Below, one piece after another: positions 10,818 to 23,002 of a stretch of 64,000 bases of DNA. Both the position numbers and the translations under genes were made by a program. Position 1 is the first letter of the stretch. Every line of letters starts with the position of its first letter. The notes beneath the pieces were generated by a model that had not been told where the DNA came from, made no database searches, and worked only from the letters and a program-made list of their open reading frames with translations. Source of the stretch: Adiantum capillus-veneris (taxonomy: Eukaryota > Streptophyta > Polypodiopsida > Polypodiales > Pteridaceae); NCBI GenBank assembly GCA_014529385.2, contig CM043967.1, forward strand, positions 6,773,001-6,837,000, given 5' to 3'.

Positions 10818-11755
10818 AAGGTTTGTGCTTTTTGTTTTCACATCCGTGCACGCACGCACTTTCAAAAGTGCAAATAGGTTTTTGATTTTGGCATTGGTAG
10901 ACTCAGCGTTCTGAGAGATTTTCTTTCAGGTGTCCTAGAGTTTTATCCCCCTTTCGAAGCTGTTCATGCAGTCAAGTTCACTTTTGCTACAGAAGCACTT
11001 TTCGGCATTGACATTGTCTCGGGTTTTTCAAGCATCCATCTCTTCATAGGTTCTTGCATACATTCAGGACATTCAGGTTTCTTACAGGTTGCAGTTTTTT
11101 GCATCAACATAGATTTCAGTGGGAGTACTTGATACGCATATGCGTTGAGCTCTTTTGAGAGTTGTTTAACTCCCCACAAGGATTTGCTTATTGCTTGCAC
11201 ATCTTGTTTGGCGCCTGTTTGAGTGCTATATTGCACCTTGCAGTATTGTTGATAGTGGATGTATGTTGAGTTGCGAAAACTGCCACATGTACCTTTTGTG
11301 GAGCCGATTTGTCTTGTTTCTGGCAGTTCCAACCATTTTTGGGACTTGGTTCGGAGGCCCTTTCTCAGACTGGGTTGGTTTCTTGTCTGCATAACCTTTT
11401 GTGAGGGTCGATAGCGTGAGGTTTTCTTGAGCTGGGGGATTCTCGAATGTTGAGATCCTTTTGGTGATACAGGTTGCTGGAGTACCCCTTTTTTGTGGCC
11501 TCACCATAGGACATGTATAGAGAGGGCTAAGGTACATTTGATGACGTGTTGGCAGTCTTGGGTCAACTTTTGACTTTTTTATGCATAGTTAGTGGTTGAT
11601 GCACCTGTCTTATGCTCTAAGAGCATTACTTTTGATGCATTATTGATCTCTTGTGATAGTTTTGGATTGAGATTCAATGAATTTTTTTGAAAAACTCTAC
11701 TGAATTTCTCCCAAAATTACCAGTGTTTATCGCCATATTATCTTTAGCTTGCATC
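10818..11755 (+). other. Copia leader
   Basis: About 940 bases between the primer site and gag, with no convincing coding sequence on either strand. Confidence 0.5.
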
Positions 11756-12582
11756 CATGTCATCTAGCAGTGAAAAGGATATTTATAATATCCAGAAATT
11801 TGATGGGACAAATTTTGCTATTTGGAAAGAGCAGATTCAAGATGTGCTCATACAAAAAGGCCAGCTAGATCCTACTCATGGAGCAACCAGAGGGCGAGTA
11901 TACAGATGTTGAATGAGAGATACTTGATGCTAAGGCCAAATCTACCCTCCATTTGAATTTGGCCAAATTTGTGTACTTTACTATAGTTGGAGAAAGGACT
12001 GCTAGAGATGTATGGGATAAATTGTGTTCCAGTTATGAGAACAAATATGCCACTAATAAGGTTTTCTTGATGAAGAAGCTATTTGACCTTTGTATGAAGG
12101 AAGAGGGCACTATTTCTACTCACATTAATGAGTTCAATATCATTTTCACTCAGTTGACCACTCAGGGTTTGGTCTTCAATGAGGAAATCAAATGTATCTT
12201 CTTGCTATGTAGTTTATCCTCGTCTTGGGATACATTTTGTACTGCAATTAGCAACTCAGAACCTGGTACTGGTCTTATGTACAATGACGTCCTTGGGAGT
12301 CTGTTTACCAAGGATATTTGCAGGAAACCTCTCAAAGGCAAGAAGGATGGTGATACGTATATTGCTAGTGATAGACAGAGGGGTCGCACTCAAAGTCGCG
12401 CCAAAAGCAAGGAGCATGAGGGCTCACACAGTAAGTCTTGGGGTTCTATGCATAATGTTGAGTGCTATCAGTGCCATAAAAAGGGGCATGTGAAGAAGGA
12501 TTGTAGGAAATGGCACCAAAGCAAGACGGATAAACAATCCGGTGACACTTTGATGATTCAAACAAGGGCAAAGAAAAGTTAG
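11756..12582 (+). pseudogene. Ty1/copia gag
   Basis: It starts with an ATG followed by a Ser-rich N-terminus and the copia gag signature KFDGTNFAIWKEQIQDVL. Stops and a shift occur near 11910-11950. From 11953 the gag core is open (ARDVWDKLCSSYENKYATNK, LMKKLFDLCMKEEG, INEFNIIFTQL). A CCHC knuckle (CYQCHKKGHVKKDC) lies at about 12466-12507. The length matches copia gag (about 270 residues). It would form the particle and bind RNA. Confidence 0.85.
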
Positions 12583-12720
12583 AGTACATCAATGTTCTAG
12601 AGTCTTCAAATGCTCCTATTGTAGGGACTCCTCCAATGGTTGTTATACCACTTACCTCTAACGTATTGGTCTTCACAACAGATCTACCTGTCGAGGCTCT
12701 TGTTACAAAAGATGCACAAT

Positions 12721-12990
12721 ATCCACAGAATTGGATAGTAGATTCTGGTGCGAGTTTCCATGGGACACCACATAGAGAGTGGTTCTCTACTTATTCTCAC
12801 TCTTGTGGCAAGTGAGACTTGGTGATGCTTATGAACTAGACATTGAGGGTGTCGGAAACATCAATTGCATCAAAGGAATGGCATGCACTTTACTTTATGT
12901 AATGTGAGACATGTGCCCAAGTTGACTAAAAGTTTGTTTTTTGTTGGTTAGCTTGATGATTTCGGCTACAACACCACATGTGGCAATGGT
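12721..12990 (+). pseudogene. Ty1/copia protease
   Basis: NWIVDSGASFHGTPHREWF holds the D-S-G-A catalytic site of copia protease. A stop follows about 30 residues later, and the rest of the domain lies in broken frames. Confidence 0.8.
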
Positions 12991-14040
12991 TTGTGGATAG
13001 TACGCAAAGATTATCTTGTTGTAATCAAAGGTCAAAAGCATGGTACCTTGTATTCTATGCATGTGTCAGATGTTGATCATGATTACATATCTTTAGTCAA
13101 GCTGCCACCTACTGAGTTGTGGCATTGCCGACTAGGTCATATTAGCCAAAAAGGAATGAGAACTCTGACTCGTTTTGGCTACTTACCTGACTTGTCTTAT
13201 GTTGACTTTCCTATTTGTGAGCACTGTATCCATGGCAAACAAACTAGGTTTGTTCACTTACCATTGGGTCAAAAGCGAGTTGAACCTCTAGATTTAGTAC
13301 ATGGTGATTTTTGTGGTCCTATGTCAACCAAATCTCCAGGGGGGGCGGCTATTTTGTGACATTCATAGATGACTCTACTCCAAAGGTGTGGGCATATTCT
13401 TTGAAACATAAGGATCAAGTTCTTCTTGTGTTCCAAATTTTTTGGGCACTCGTTGAGAATTAGTCTGGCAAGAAACTCAAGAGGTTGCGGACTGACAACG
13501 GTGGAGAGTATGTCTCCAAGGAGTTTGACAATTTCTGTGCTAAAAGGGGGATTAAAAGGCAGTTTACTACAACATACACACCAGATCAGAATGGAGTTGG
13601 TGAGTGCATGAATCATACGATTCAAGAAAGAGTCATAGACATGCTTTCTATGGCAAACCTCACACAAGGCTTTTGGCCAGAAACCGTCTTGATCACAGTG
13701 CACCTTATAAATTGTTCGCCTAATATGCCATTGAATTATGAGATTCTAGAAGAGTTATGGTCTAAACATAAGCCCCACTATGACCATCTACGTGTTTTTG
13801 GTTGTCAAGCTTGTGCTCACGTACCTAAACAACTTTGATAGAAGCTAGAGCCAAAGTCACACAAATGTATTTTCATTGGATATGGTGTAGATGGAGAGAT
13901 GGGATATTGTCTCTGGCATGCGAAATCTCGTCAAGTCATCCGTAGTTCAAATGTGATCTTCAATGAGTCAAAGATGCATAAACAACCTATCAAGGAAATA
14001 GAGGTTTGGAGAGTCACTTTTGAGGATGTTGCCTCAAAGA
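12991..14040 (+). pseudogene. Ty1/copia integrase
   Basis: The pre-integrase HHCC zinc domain is seen (WHCRLGH ... CEHCIHGKQTR). The core has a first Asp in VHGDFCGPM, a second in RTDNGGEYVSKEF and a Glu in QNGVGECMNHT. A frameshift at the Gly-rich stretch near 13340 and a stop near 13460 break it. FWPETV and RVFGCQACAHVP are typical of the C-terminal part. Its role would be insertion of the cDNA. Confidence 0.85.
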
Positions 14041-14120
14041 CAGTGAAATCAACTCAGCGGGGCTAGTGATGTACCTTCCACTAGCAATGCTCCTGAGGAG
14101 CGGATAGCAATGGTCAACGA

Positions 14121-15060
14121 GTGAGACGGTCTACTAGAGTCTCTCATCCACATGCACGTTTTGAGCCAGGTCTTGATTACATCATGTTGATCGATTCCGG
14201 TGAGCCAAGCTGCTACCAAGAAGCCATGATGACGGATGATGTAGTGAAGTGGGAGCAGGCTATGGAATCTGAGTATAACTCTACTTTGGCTAATGACACT
14301 TGGGACTTGGTAGAACTACCAAATGATGCCAAAGCTTAACCTTGCAAATGGGTTTACAAGAATAAATCTACCTCAGGTGATCCAAATTCAAAGTACAAGG
14401 CTAGACTTATAGCCAAAGGGTTCAAACAGCAAAAGGGAGTCGATTTTGGTGAAATCTTCTCCCCCGTGGGTCAAGATGAAAACGCTTAGAACCGTACTTG
14501 GTCTTGTAGTGATTGAGGACATGGAACTTGTCCAAATGGATGTGAAGATAGCATTTCCTCACGGGGATCTAAATGAGGATGTTTACATGCAGCAGCCTGA
14601 AGGGTTTGTTCAGGAGAATGCATCTCGTGAGGAGCTAGTATGTAAGCTTAAAAAGGCACTTTATGGCTTAAAGCAAGGTTCAAGGAAGTGGTATCATAAA
14701 TTTGATGCATGTATGAGTTCTCAAGGGTATAAAAGGATCAAAGAGGATCACTGCCTGTACACAAGAAAGCTAGATGATGGCTCGATGATCATTCTAGTTC
14801 TGTATGTTGATGACATGCTTATAGCTGGGAAATTCATTGCGAAGATTGCCAACTTGAAGAAAACACTTAGCAATAATTTTGCAATGAAAGATTTGGAGGA
14901 TGATATACACTTTCTTGGCATGTGAATCAAAAGAGATCGCAAATGTCGTATTCTTGAGTTATCTCAAGAAGCTTACATCGAGAAAGTTTTGCAGTGTTTC
15001 AATATGCAGGGGTAGAAACCATTGAGTACTGCAATGCAGGCATTCTTGAAACTCAGCGGA
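14121..15060 (+). pseudogene. Ty1/copia reverse transcriptase
   Basis: Motifs in order: WEQAMESEYNSTLANDTWDL, PCKWVYKNKS, KARLIAKGFKQQKGVDF, then after a frameshift near 14460 VQMDVKIAFPHGDLNEDVYM, then LYGLKQGSRKWYHKFDA and the catalytic LVLYVDDMLIAG. Stops are at about 14338, 14924 and 15014. This is a typical copia RT with an intact YVDD but a broken frame. Confidence 0.9.
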
Positions 15061-15094
15061 AGAAGCACCCAAATCTGATGTTGAGCAAGAAAAA

Positions 15095-15757
15095 ATGGCT
15101 AAGGTACCATATTCTTTGGTAGTGGGCTGTCTCATGTATGCCATGGTGGCCACAGGACCAGACATTGCTTTTACAGTGGGAGTGGTGAGCCGATATATGG
15201 CAAATCTTGGCAACAAGCATTGGGAAGCAATGAAGCATATTCTTAGGTACCTCAAAGGTAGGATCAACAAGTGTTTACGCTTCGGGAACAGTGATGCATC
15301 CATCATGGGTTATACGGATGCAGACTATGCGGGTTGTGTCAACAATAGAAGATCGACATCTGGCTATGTCTTCATATTTGCTGGAGCAGCAGTATCTTGG
15401 AGGTTATGTCTTCAAGATTGTACGTCGTCTTCCAATAAAAAAGCAGAGTACATTGCAATGTCGGATGCAAGTAAAGAGGCTGTATGGTTATCTCACTTGG
15501 TTAGAAATCTTGGCATTGATGAGACTCCAATGATATATTGTGATAGTCAAAGTGCTCTTGCATTGACAAGGAATCCGGTGTTTCACTCCAAATCAGAACA
15601 TATTGAAGTCAAATATCATCTCATGAGAGATTTATTGGCCAAAAATCTCATTGATTTGGTCAAGGTAAACACTGAAGACAACCCAGCACACGCTTTGATG
15701 AAAGGATTAGCTTCGGAGTGGTTTACACATTGCAGTGAGTTGATGGGTATAGGTTGA
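15095..15757 (+). pseudogene. Ty1/copia RNase H
   Basis: An open stretch of 220 codons contains GYTDADYAGCVNNRRSTSGY (first Asp), NKKAEYIAMS (Glu), YCDSQSALAL (Asp) and KSEHIEVKYH. These are the RNase H catalytic residues and typical end motifs of copia pol. The last residues are followed by the purine tract and LTR. Confidence 0.9.
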
Positions 15758-15826
15758 AGCCACTAGATTGCTTCACGGTTGTACATACCAGGTCACTTGG
15801 GCTGTGTTGGACTTCAAGTGGGAGTT

Positions 15827-15968
15827 TGTTGGGACTAAGGCCAATTGGCGGGACATCCCACTTACTACTAATCCATCTACTAACTTAACCATATATATAC
15901 TTATTTTTTAATACAATAGAATAAGGAGCTCTAATAGGATAATGTTGATGTGTGCTCCACCCCAACAC

Positions 15969-16021
<53 letters not shown>

Positions 16022-16105
16022 TGCACTCGCACACGCTTCCCATGGCACCTTCACTCTCAGCAAAGGAAACATGTTGTTGTTGATAAGCATAGAAGGGACT
16101 TAACA
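15827..16105 (+). repeat. 3' LTR of the copia element
   Basis: It starts TGTTGGGACTAAGG after the purine tract CAAGTGGGAG and probably ends TTAACA at 16105, about 279 bases. It holds a TATATATA stretch (15892-15899) and a 46-base (TC)n run. The exact end is inferred from the TG..CA rule. Confidence 0.7.
15973..16018. repeat. (TC)n microsatellite in the copia LTR
   Basis: An uninterrupted dinucleotide run of about 46 bases. Confidence 0.95.
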
Positions 16106-16120
16106 TTCAAATAAAATAAT

Positions 16121-16369
16121 TGGGTCTTACTTAAGTTTCAAATCTTGAAGCCAATCAATGAGATGGCTTATCAACTCAAGTTGCCCAACCACTGGCTCAT
16201 ACAAAATTCTTTTTATGTGAGCCTACTTAAGCCCTACAAAGGAGAGCCCCCAAGTGAACCAATTATATCGAAAACCAAGAAGAGGTGCTACAAGCCAAAG
16301 CTATCCTTCAGCATGAAGACAAGGTACTATGACATAGTAAGATTATCCGACGATATCTTATTAATTTAA
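16121..16369 (+). pseudogene. Ty3/gypsy integrase C-terminus
   Basis: The sequence FQILKPINEMAYQLKLP, then NSFYVSLLKPYKGEPP, is the typical end of gypsy integrase (the usual form is VAYRLELP ... HPVFHVSLLKPY). It lies just right of the copia LTR in the same orientation as the gypsy gag and RT at 8.5-10.8 kb and so is read as the far side of that element. Confidence 0.8.
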
Positions 16370-16594
16370 AAAATTATCCTTTTGAAAATGCTAGATGGAT
16401 GCAAGGAATACAGCTAAAGGATAGTATGAACCTTATCAATGCTTACAATGCTACATTAGAGTAAGAAAATGTACAAATTTCTTTTCAATGACCAATGTTT
16501 TTGTCTTATAAGACTAATTCTCTTTTCATTGTGCAAAAATTGAAGTAGTATGCATGCTTAGAATCATGTTTGTGATGACGATGTCTCTCAAACA
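16370..16594 (+). other. Gypsy 3' untranslated part
   Basis: No coding sequence. It runs to the left boundary of the 10-kb LTR element. Confidence 0.4.
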
Positions 16595-17514
16595 TGTTAA
16601 CTGAGTCAACGTCAGTTAACAAAAGCTGCTAAAGATTGAAGATGTACGGATGCACATCGAGGATGAATACGAAGAAGCAGTAAAGATCGGAATCACACAT
16701 TTTTCACGTTTTTCCAAAATGGTCACGTGTTGTAAATTCCCGAATTATTTCAATCCATTGTAATATTTTAATTTGTTACAGGCTCAATGGAAGTTCCAAG
16801 TTGTAAACAATAGGTCACTTACTGTGCCTAGGTTGCAGATTCAGTAAGTGGTGAGCCCTAAAGGCCTTGGGCGGCCCACATTGCATATTTTTACCCTAGG
16901 TACATAAGGCAGTATGTAAATGAAATCAGGGTTCTCAAGTCATTTGTTGAGAGCACTCTTTGGTGAGATCTCTTGAGGTGTGTGGCTATGGAGTCCTTGA
17001 GCTTGTCCTTGCTCATGAGACTTGATTAACACTAATCAATGATTCATTCTCTTTCACTATGCCTCTCTCATACTTCTTATGATTGCTTATGATGCTTAGA
17101 TTAGCTAGATATTAACTAATTAGTGGTTAATCCCTCTCTAATCTTGTGTGATTGCCCTCTTTTGCTTGTGTGTGCATGTAGGTTTGATTGGAGTGTGATG
17201 CTCGATAGATCTATGTGTGTGTGCTTACAATTAGTGTGTTACATGATTGGATTATTGTTGTGTGCGTCTTGCAATCGTAGTGTGTGTGATTGGGTTGATA
17301 AGAGGTGAAGAGAAGTGGATATGGAGATTGCCCTTCATTGCGGCTTAGCTCTTCCATTGGCCGAGAAGCTCACCTTGTAGAGTTAACCATTTGTGTTGTC
17401 ACCATTAGCTCACTAACCGTGTGAGTGTTTCCATGCCCTAGCCGGGTAGCTCATCCCTCCGGATTGATAATTTTGTTGGTCATTGAAGCTATTGCAACGA
17501 TGGGAACCCCAACA
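16595..17514 (+). repeat. 5' LTR of the 10-kb element
   Basis: Matches 25757-26676 end to end. An inner inverted repeat (GTTAACTGA..TCAGTTAAC) lies at its very start. Confidence 0.95.
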
Positions 17515-17516
17515 TT

Positions 17517-17534
17517 TGGTGCCGTTGCTTGGGA
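17517..17534 (+). other. Primer binding site (Asp-tRNA, decayed)
   Basis: TGGTGCCGTTGCTTGGGA differs from the plant Asp-tRNA complement TGGCGCCGTTGCCGGGGA at three positions; two are C-to-T and one is G-to-T. Several Ty3/gypsy lineages, such as Athila, use this primer, so this hints at a Ty3/gypsy-derived origin. Confidence 0.7.
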
Positions 17535-19343
17535 CGATAACCTACGCTAGTGTAATTGTGGCATAAATGAGTGCGTTCCCTCACTAATGTCACTACTAAT
17601 TTCACTTGTGTGTTTATGTTTTTGTGGATTTTGAATGTGTGTGCATAAAGTATTGTGTTCATAATTCCCTAATGTGTAATCGTATCTTGAAATTGTGTGT
17701 TTAAACACTATAATTTCACAATAACCCCTTGCTAATTTGACTAATTTTTGCCAGCTTACTAAGGTGCTATGAAGGATTGGAGCATTGGACCATTCAATTG
17801 ATCTTCAATGGAAAGGTAATTAAGGTAGTATTCTCAACTTCCCTAGAATCTAGAGATGTGTAAAATTGTGTAGAGATCCCACCATGATGATGCAATGCTA
17901 TATTGATGTAACGTGGATTGAAAATTTTGCGATTTTTTATTTTCACGCTGTCGTAATGCCGAAATTTTTAAGCTTTGGTGGTGTTTGAATTTGACAAGTT
18001 TTAATTTGTTGATTAGTGATTGTGTGTTGCTAATTGGGTGCTTAATTGAGTTAATTGCATGTTTGGATGGTCAATTTCAAGTGTGTGTGAATTAAAATCA
18101 AGTGTCTGTGCATTCTAATTGAGTGTGTGTATGCTAATTTTAGGTGTGTGTGCACTATTTTGCCCATGTTTGAGCACTTAGAAATCAATGTATGCGTTAT
18201 GATTTTTCAATTGTGATGATTGATTTGTGTTGTGCTCATGCCCAACTAATGATTTCTGAAATCACATTGCAAATCCGACAACTTCAACCCTTTTTTGTGC
18301 GCACCTAAAGATTGGTAAAAACTGCCAATTTTTTAGTGTGTGTGTGCGACTAAAAAGTGTTAAATTTGCATGATTCATTCATACTTTGATTGCATAATTG
18401 ATGTGTGCAATGATTAATTTCTGCATTTTTGTGCTCAAAACAGGGATTTACACACTCTAATTGCGTCAATTTTTGACCTAATTTTGTTGGTAATTTTGTC
18501 GGTTTAATTACCTAGTCTTGATTTTATTGATAAAATTGTTTGGCAATTGAATTGATGTGATTTTGGCAATTTCATTTGGCTGCACTATTGCCCAATGTGT
18601 GGAGAATTTGTAGATTTCTGGGTACTTTTCAGATAATTTATAAATTTTAGGCAATTGTTTTCTAATTTCTGCATTAATTTTTGGATAATTTCATAAAAAT
18701 TTGATTTTGCGAGCTTTACGAGCTATTTTGTGTGTGCATATTTACGGCATTATTTTGTTTGCATTTGTGCCCTCTGTGGTGAAGTTTTGAGCGTTTCACT
18801 ATTTCTGAGGACGGGGTGGACAATTTTGTCAAAATTGGTGTTTTTGGAAAAATCAACTATTTTCGGTGTGCTTTTGCATGTTGAAAATGCTTGATTGTGA
18901 ATTACGATGATTTTCTAAGGTTTCAAGAATTTTTTGGATTTTTTTGGCAAATGTTGGGATTTTCTGGTGATTTCTGGATTTTTGGCTAATTTTTGGCATT
19001 TTCGGACGTTTAAATATTAAAAAAAACAGAAAAAAAAATTAAAAAAATCACGAATTCCAACACTGGTCTTTCCCCACCTGTGCCTTGCGGCGCATCAAAT
19101 TCATCGTCGGTGGAGATCTTTATGGTCCTTTGCAATAATTTCATACGACATTAAAACCGTCTTCTTCTTCTTCTCTCCGGGTGAACACACCCCACACTCA
19201 CACAAACACACACACACACAATCACTCTCTCTCTAACTTCTCCCTCCTCTTTCTCTCTCGCTCTCTCATACTCTCTCTCCTCCCTCCAATTCTCTCTCCC
19301 ATCTCTCCGGCACTATCAGGTGGCCAAAACGGAAAGCTATTGG

Positions 19344-19402
<59 letters not shown>

Positions 19403-20590
19403 CCTTTTTCTCTCTAACTCTCTCTCTTCCTTTATTGCATGTGAGTCCGTGACCCCCCTGGCAGACTCCTTTGTCGTGTAGTCCCAGCCTTAGCCTTGCG
19501 AGTCGCCTCCACGCACCATCCTTCCCCGTTGAACGCACGCCTGCCAACTGTTGCGCGATTCCAGCTGCATTCAACGCCGCCAGTCGCTCCAGGTCAACGC
19601 TACCGCCCGCGTGTAGGTAAGCCAGGTAAGGTTAGTGTAGTTAGTAGGGTTAGTTACATTTAGAAAAAAAAAACCAATAAAAATAAAAAACATAAAAAAT
19701 AAAAAACAAAAACAAAAACAAAAACAATTAAAAAACATAATAATAATTTTTTAAAAAAGAATTACAAATCTAAAATAAAAAATAAAAAATAGAAAATAAA
19801 AAATAAAATAAAAAGCAATAAAAAAATCACAAATTTTTTTAAAGAGGGTTTTTTTTTTAGCACTAAAATATTTATTAAAAAACTCAAAAATAATTCACAA
19901 AAGAATAAAAACCTCACTAAAAATTACAAAAAAATTAAAACTTTACAAAAATAAATCATAAAAAGTAGAAAACTCATTAAAAAACAATAAAAGATATTAA
20001 AAATTTCACCAAAAAAAACACATAGAAAATTCAATAATAATCCAAAAATTCACAAAAATTTTAGAAAACACTCACAGATAAATCCCTAAATAAAAAAAAA
20101 TCAAAAAGGTCACAAAAAATTCACAAATTCACAAAAAAATTATAAAAATTCAAAACTTTCCCAAAAAAATCATAAAAAGACTAAAAATTTTGAAAAATTC
20201 AAAATTTCATAAAAATTTCGGAAAAATAAAAAGAAAGTGTCGAAAACACCCAAAAAAGCCAGAACGAGGCCGAAACACAAAAAACACATGCACGTCGGAA
20301 AAAACCACCCACGAGCAAATCAAAAGCCAAAAAGCAAATCCGAGAAGTACACCGCAAGCGAGCACAAATCGAGAACAACGGCGGCCGGAAAAAGCAAGCA
20401 AAACCACCAACGCAAAGCCAATTGAGCGATAGTCAAATTTTAAAAATTCTGCATGTTATAAATTAGCTAGCACGAGCGATTGGACAAATAGGAGCACAAC
20501 TCGCATACGATTGCAGATTAGGCTAGTACGAGCAACAAAAATTCTGCTAAGCAATGTCAAAATCTGCTAGAAGACAATTTTTTCGGATTG
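17535..20590 (+). other. Long leader of the 10-kb element
   Basis: About 3 kb without genes: a T/TG-rich part with many GTGTGTG runs to 19010, a (CT)n run at 19347-19400, and an A-rich part at about 19660-20260 made of AAAAAT/AAAAAC words. Confidence 0.6.
19347..19400. repeat. (CT)n microsatellite
   Basis: An uninterrupted dinucleotide run of about 54 bases. Confidence 0.95.
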
Positions 20591-20597
20591 AGCCAAC

Positions 20598-22019
20598 ATG
20601 GACTCAAATCGAGCTGAGAGTTTAGGTACAACCGTGCAAGCTAGTAGCAGTGGCAACACATGCACAATTGCAACCGACCAGATTTTACAACTATATGGCT
20701 ACAATGGAGACAAAGTCTTGTACATAGATTCAGAAGGCCACAGATATCTAATGAGCAGTAAAAGCAACAGAGAAGCGAAGATCTTATTGATCAGGGTAAG
20801 GCCAGATTCATAGAACTCCCAGATGTTCACAGACTTCAGTGGAGCTAGGTATTGCAAGCTCAAAGATGAAGTGCAGATAGAAGTGCAAAAAGTCAACCCC
20901 AAGTGTTTATTCAAAAATCTGCACAAGTCCGCAAAGCATCTATTTGGTGCATATGCAATTAGGGTCATTGTACATGGATTAGAGTGGTCAGATCTACAAT
21001 CGAGAACCAGAATTGCAAGATCCAACAGATCCACCAATTGAAGCCAGTTTAATTGGAGAACCAAGCCAAAGATGGTATAAAGGTCAAGATGGAGCAATCT
21101 ATAGCTTGATACTTAGTGTTTTGAAAGAAGATGCCAACAATTTGGCAAGCATAGAAGCAAAAACTTCTCAAGTAGAGCTTGACATGATAGAGCCAGTTGA
21201 AATACCACTAGTCATAGCCTATTGCTCAGATTGTGGACGAAAAGGTGGACATTTTTCTGAAGATTGTCCAAGATATCCTGACAACAGGGACACATCAATT
21301 GCCAAGCAAGGTACAGAGAAAATTGGAAATGCGAATCTTGATGTAAGTGCATTTAGCTTGTCACTTTTAATGCAATCAGATGATTTTGCATTACCATTAG
21401 AAGCACCAGTAATAGCACTGCAAATTCAAAATGAGCATAAAAATGCACAGGTACTTGAAAAGCTTAAAATTGATTCTTTGAACAACAAATTTATGCATGA
21501 ATTTAGTCAAGGTGTCAAGATATCACCAAAGGTTGAAAAGATTGTTAAATTTGCAAATGATTTTGCATCCACTGTCACAAGTGTGCAAATCATTCACGAG
21601 TCTAAGGGACACATCAAACAGAATGATGTTAGCGTTGTATGGTACACATCATTCATATGCACACTATGTAGACCAAAAAGGGAAACTGTACAAAAAGGAT
21701 CAACCAGTATTCGAACGGCCCACATACCAGCTCATAGAAGTGAGTCCAGTGAGTGATAGATAAGAAAGCATGGTTCATTTCAAAGGAAATAATCTATTAT
21801 AGCCCATCCTCTCTAGAGTTGAAGGATATTACCCGAGTGAACCCAGAAAACTGTTTAGATCCAAACTCTCCTCCATCGGAAATCAGACTTCGATGTTGTG
21901 ACCAAACGAACATATACTTTGATCAAAACAGTCATAGATACAGACGAGATTCTAGCATCTATGATGCCTTGGGTCTCAAAACCATAGAAGCTCATATCAT
22001 AGCAGATCCATGGGGATAG
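20598..22019 (+). pseudogene. Gag-like reading frame with repeated Y-x-D-x-x-G-x-x-Y motif
   Basis: A protein-like frame with one stop and several frameshifts starts at the ATG at 20598. A short motif recurs: LYIDSEGHRY, MFTDFSGARY, WYKGQDGAIY, HYVDQKGKLY and IYFDQNSHRY (about 20715, 20823, 21078, 21650 and 21910). At about 21223-21270 it has a Cys/His cluster CSDCGRKGGHFSEDC, a zinc knuckle with one extra residue before His (C-x2-C-x5-H-x4-C). The knuckle and the position after the leader suggest a gag-type protein. The repeat resembles YD-type beta-hairpin repeats only superficially. I do not recognise the family. Confidence 0.5.
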
Positions 22020-22345
22020 ACAATAGTAGGGCAAAGATAATGCTAGCTACAACTAACTTGGGGAATAATTTGTCATGTTTCAAGGAGATACATAGGAAAC
22101 TATGTAGAAGGTTTACAGATGCCAAATGTCAAAAGTTCTACCCAAAGTGTGCCTTTACAGTCCCAAAAGGTGAGACTAAACCAAACCCAAACAATTTTGA
22201 ACTCTTATAATGAAGCAGGCTATAGTGATCACCCTAGGAAGGGGGGATCCACAAATCCATCAAAATCAGCTCTTATACCAGGAAATGCTACACCAGTTAG
22301 AAGCCCTAGAGCTTCTAGCCAACAAACCCCTTTAAAGAAAAACCA

Positions 22346-23002
22346 TTGAAAGATCATATGGTTGTTGGAAGTTTCCAATTGACCCAGATTCCCTCAGAAT
22401 CTACAGATAAATGCTTCTATGAATATCATCAGGGACAAAAGTTTCAGCTGATCTCCACAAGTCAAAGTCAAAAGCCGACAAATCCAATAGTGTTCAAACA
22501 ATTACATGTGATCAAGCCCACATATGCATATCAAGATGCACATGGTAATGAATACCAACAAGATCAAAACCTTGTACAAACCCCTATGGATGGCTCGACT
22601 GAATTCAAAGACTATCTGAAGATGATGCAAAGCCTCAGGCTGCCAAAACAAGTGATAGAAAATTCAAAGTCAATGGGAGCTAAAATCCAGAAGGCTACAC
22701 AAAGGTCATTACCAAAATCTCCTCCAAAGAGACAGATGTTGCCAGAAAGTACAATGGATTTTCTAAGAACAAGATTTACCCAGATGCAGGAGGACAATGC
22801 TCAACAATTGCAAAAAGGTGCAATATTACAGCAAATGGAGTCAAGATCAATTGAAACAGGTGGTCAAAGCGAAGAAAATGCAGATAAAGTTCAACCAAAT
22901 GATGTTTCCATAGCAAAAGAAGTCAAATCAAACACAAATCTTGAGACGATCAAGTGCAACATTGTTGGTGAAAACGAAGAAAAACTGACACAACTGAAGT
23001 AA
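22346..23002 (+). pseudogene. ORF of the 10-kb element, unknown
   Basis: A 218-codon open frame has two more weak copies of the repeated motif (CFYEYHQGQKF and YAYQDAHGNEYQQD), then a Gln/Lys-rich hydrophilic part ending in Glu/Lys-rich sequence. It is probably a continuation of the frame at 20598-22019. No enzymatic motif is seen. Confidence 0.45.

Larger units (their letters stand above)
10806..16105 (+). mobile_element. Ty1/copia element without a 5' LTR
   Basis: The order is primer site (10806), leader of about 940 bases, gag, protease, integrase, RT, RNase H, purine tract (15814-15824) and 3' LTR (15827-16105). Integrase before RT is the copia order. No sequence like the 3' LTR precedes the primer site; gypsy RT directly abuts it. 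Several stops and frameshifts are present throughout, so it is not functional. Confidence 0.85.

Noticed and set aside
11191-11537. Open frames on both strands in the copia leader
   Set aside because: No motifs, overlapping on opposite strands, and the position is that of a known long leader.
17945-17975. CACGCTGTCGTAATGCCGAAAT resembling the module core near the ParB-methyltransferase gene
   Set aside because: Only partial similarity and no hairpin context; may be chance.
19181-19574. Leu/Ser and Arg/Glu repeat ORFs
   Set aside because: Translations of the (CT)n/(GA)n microsatellite.
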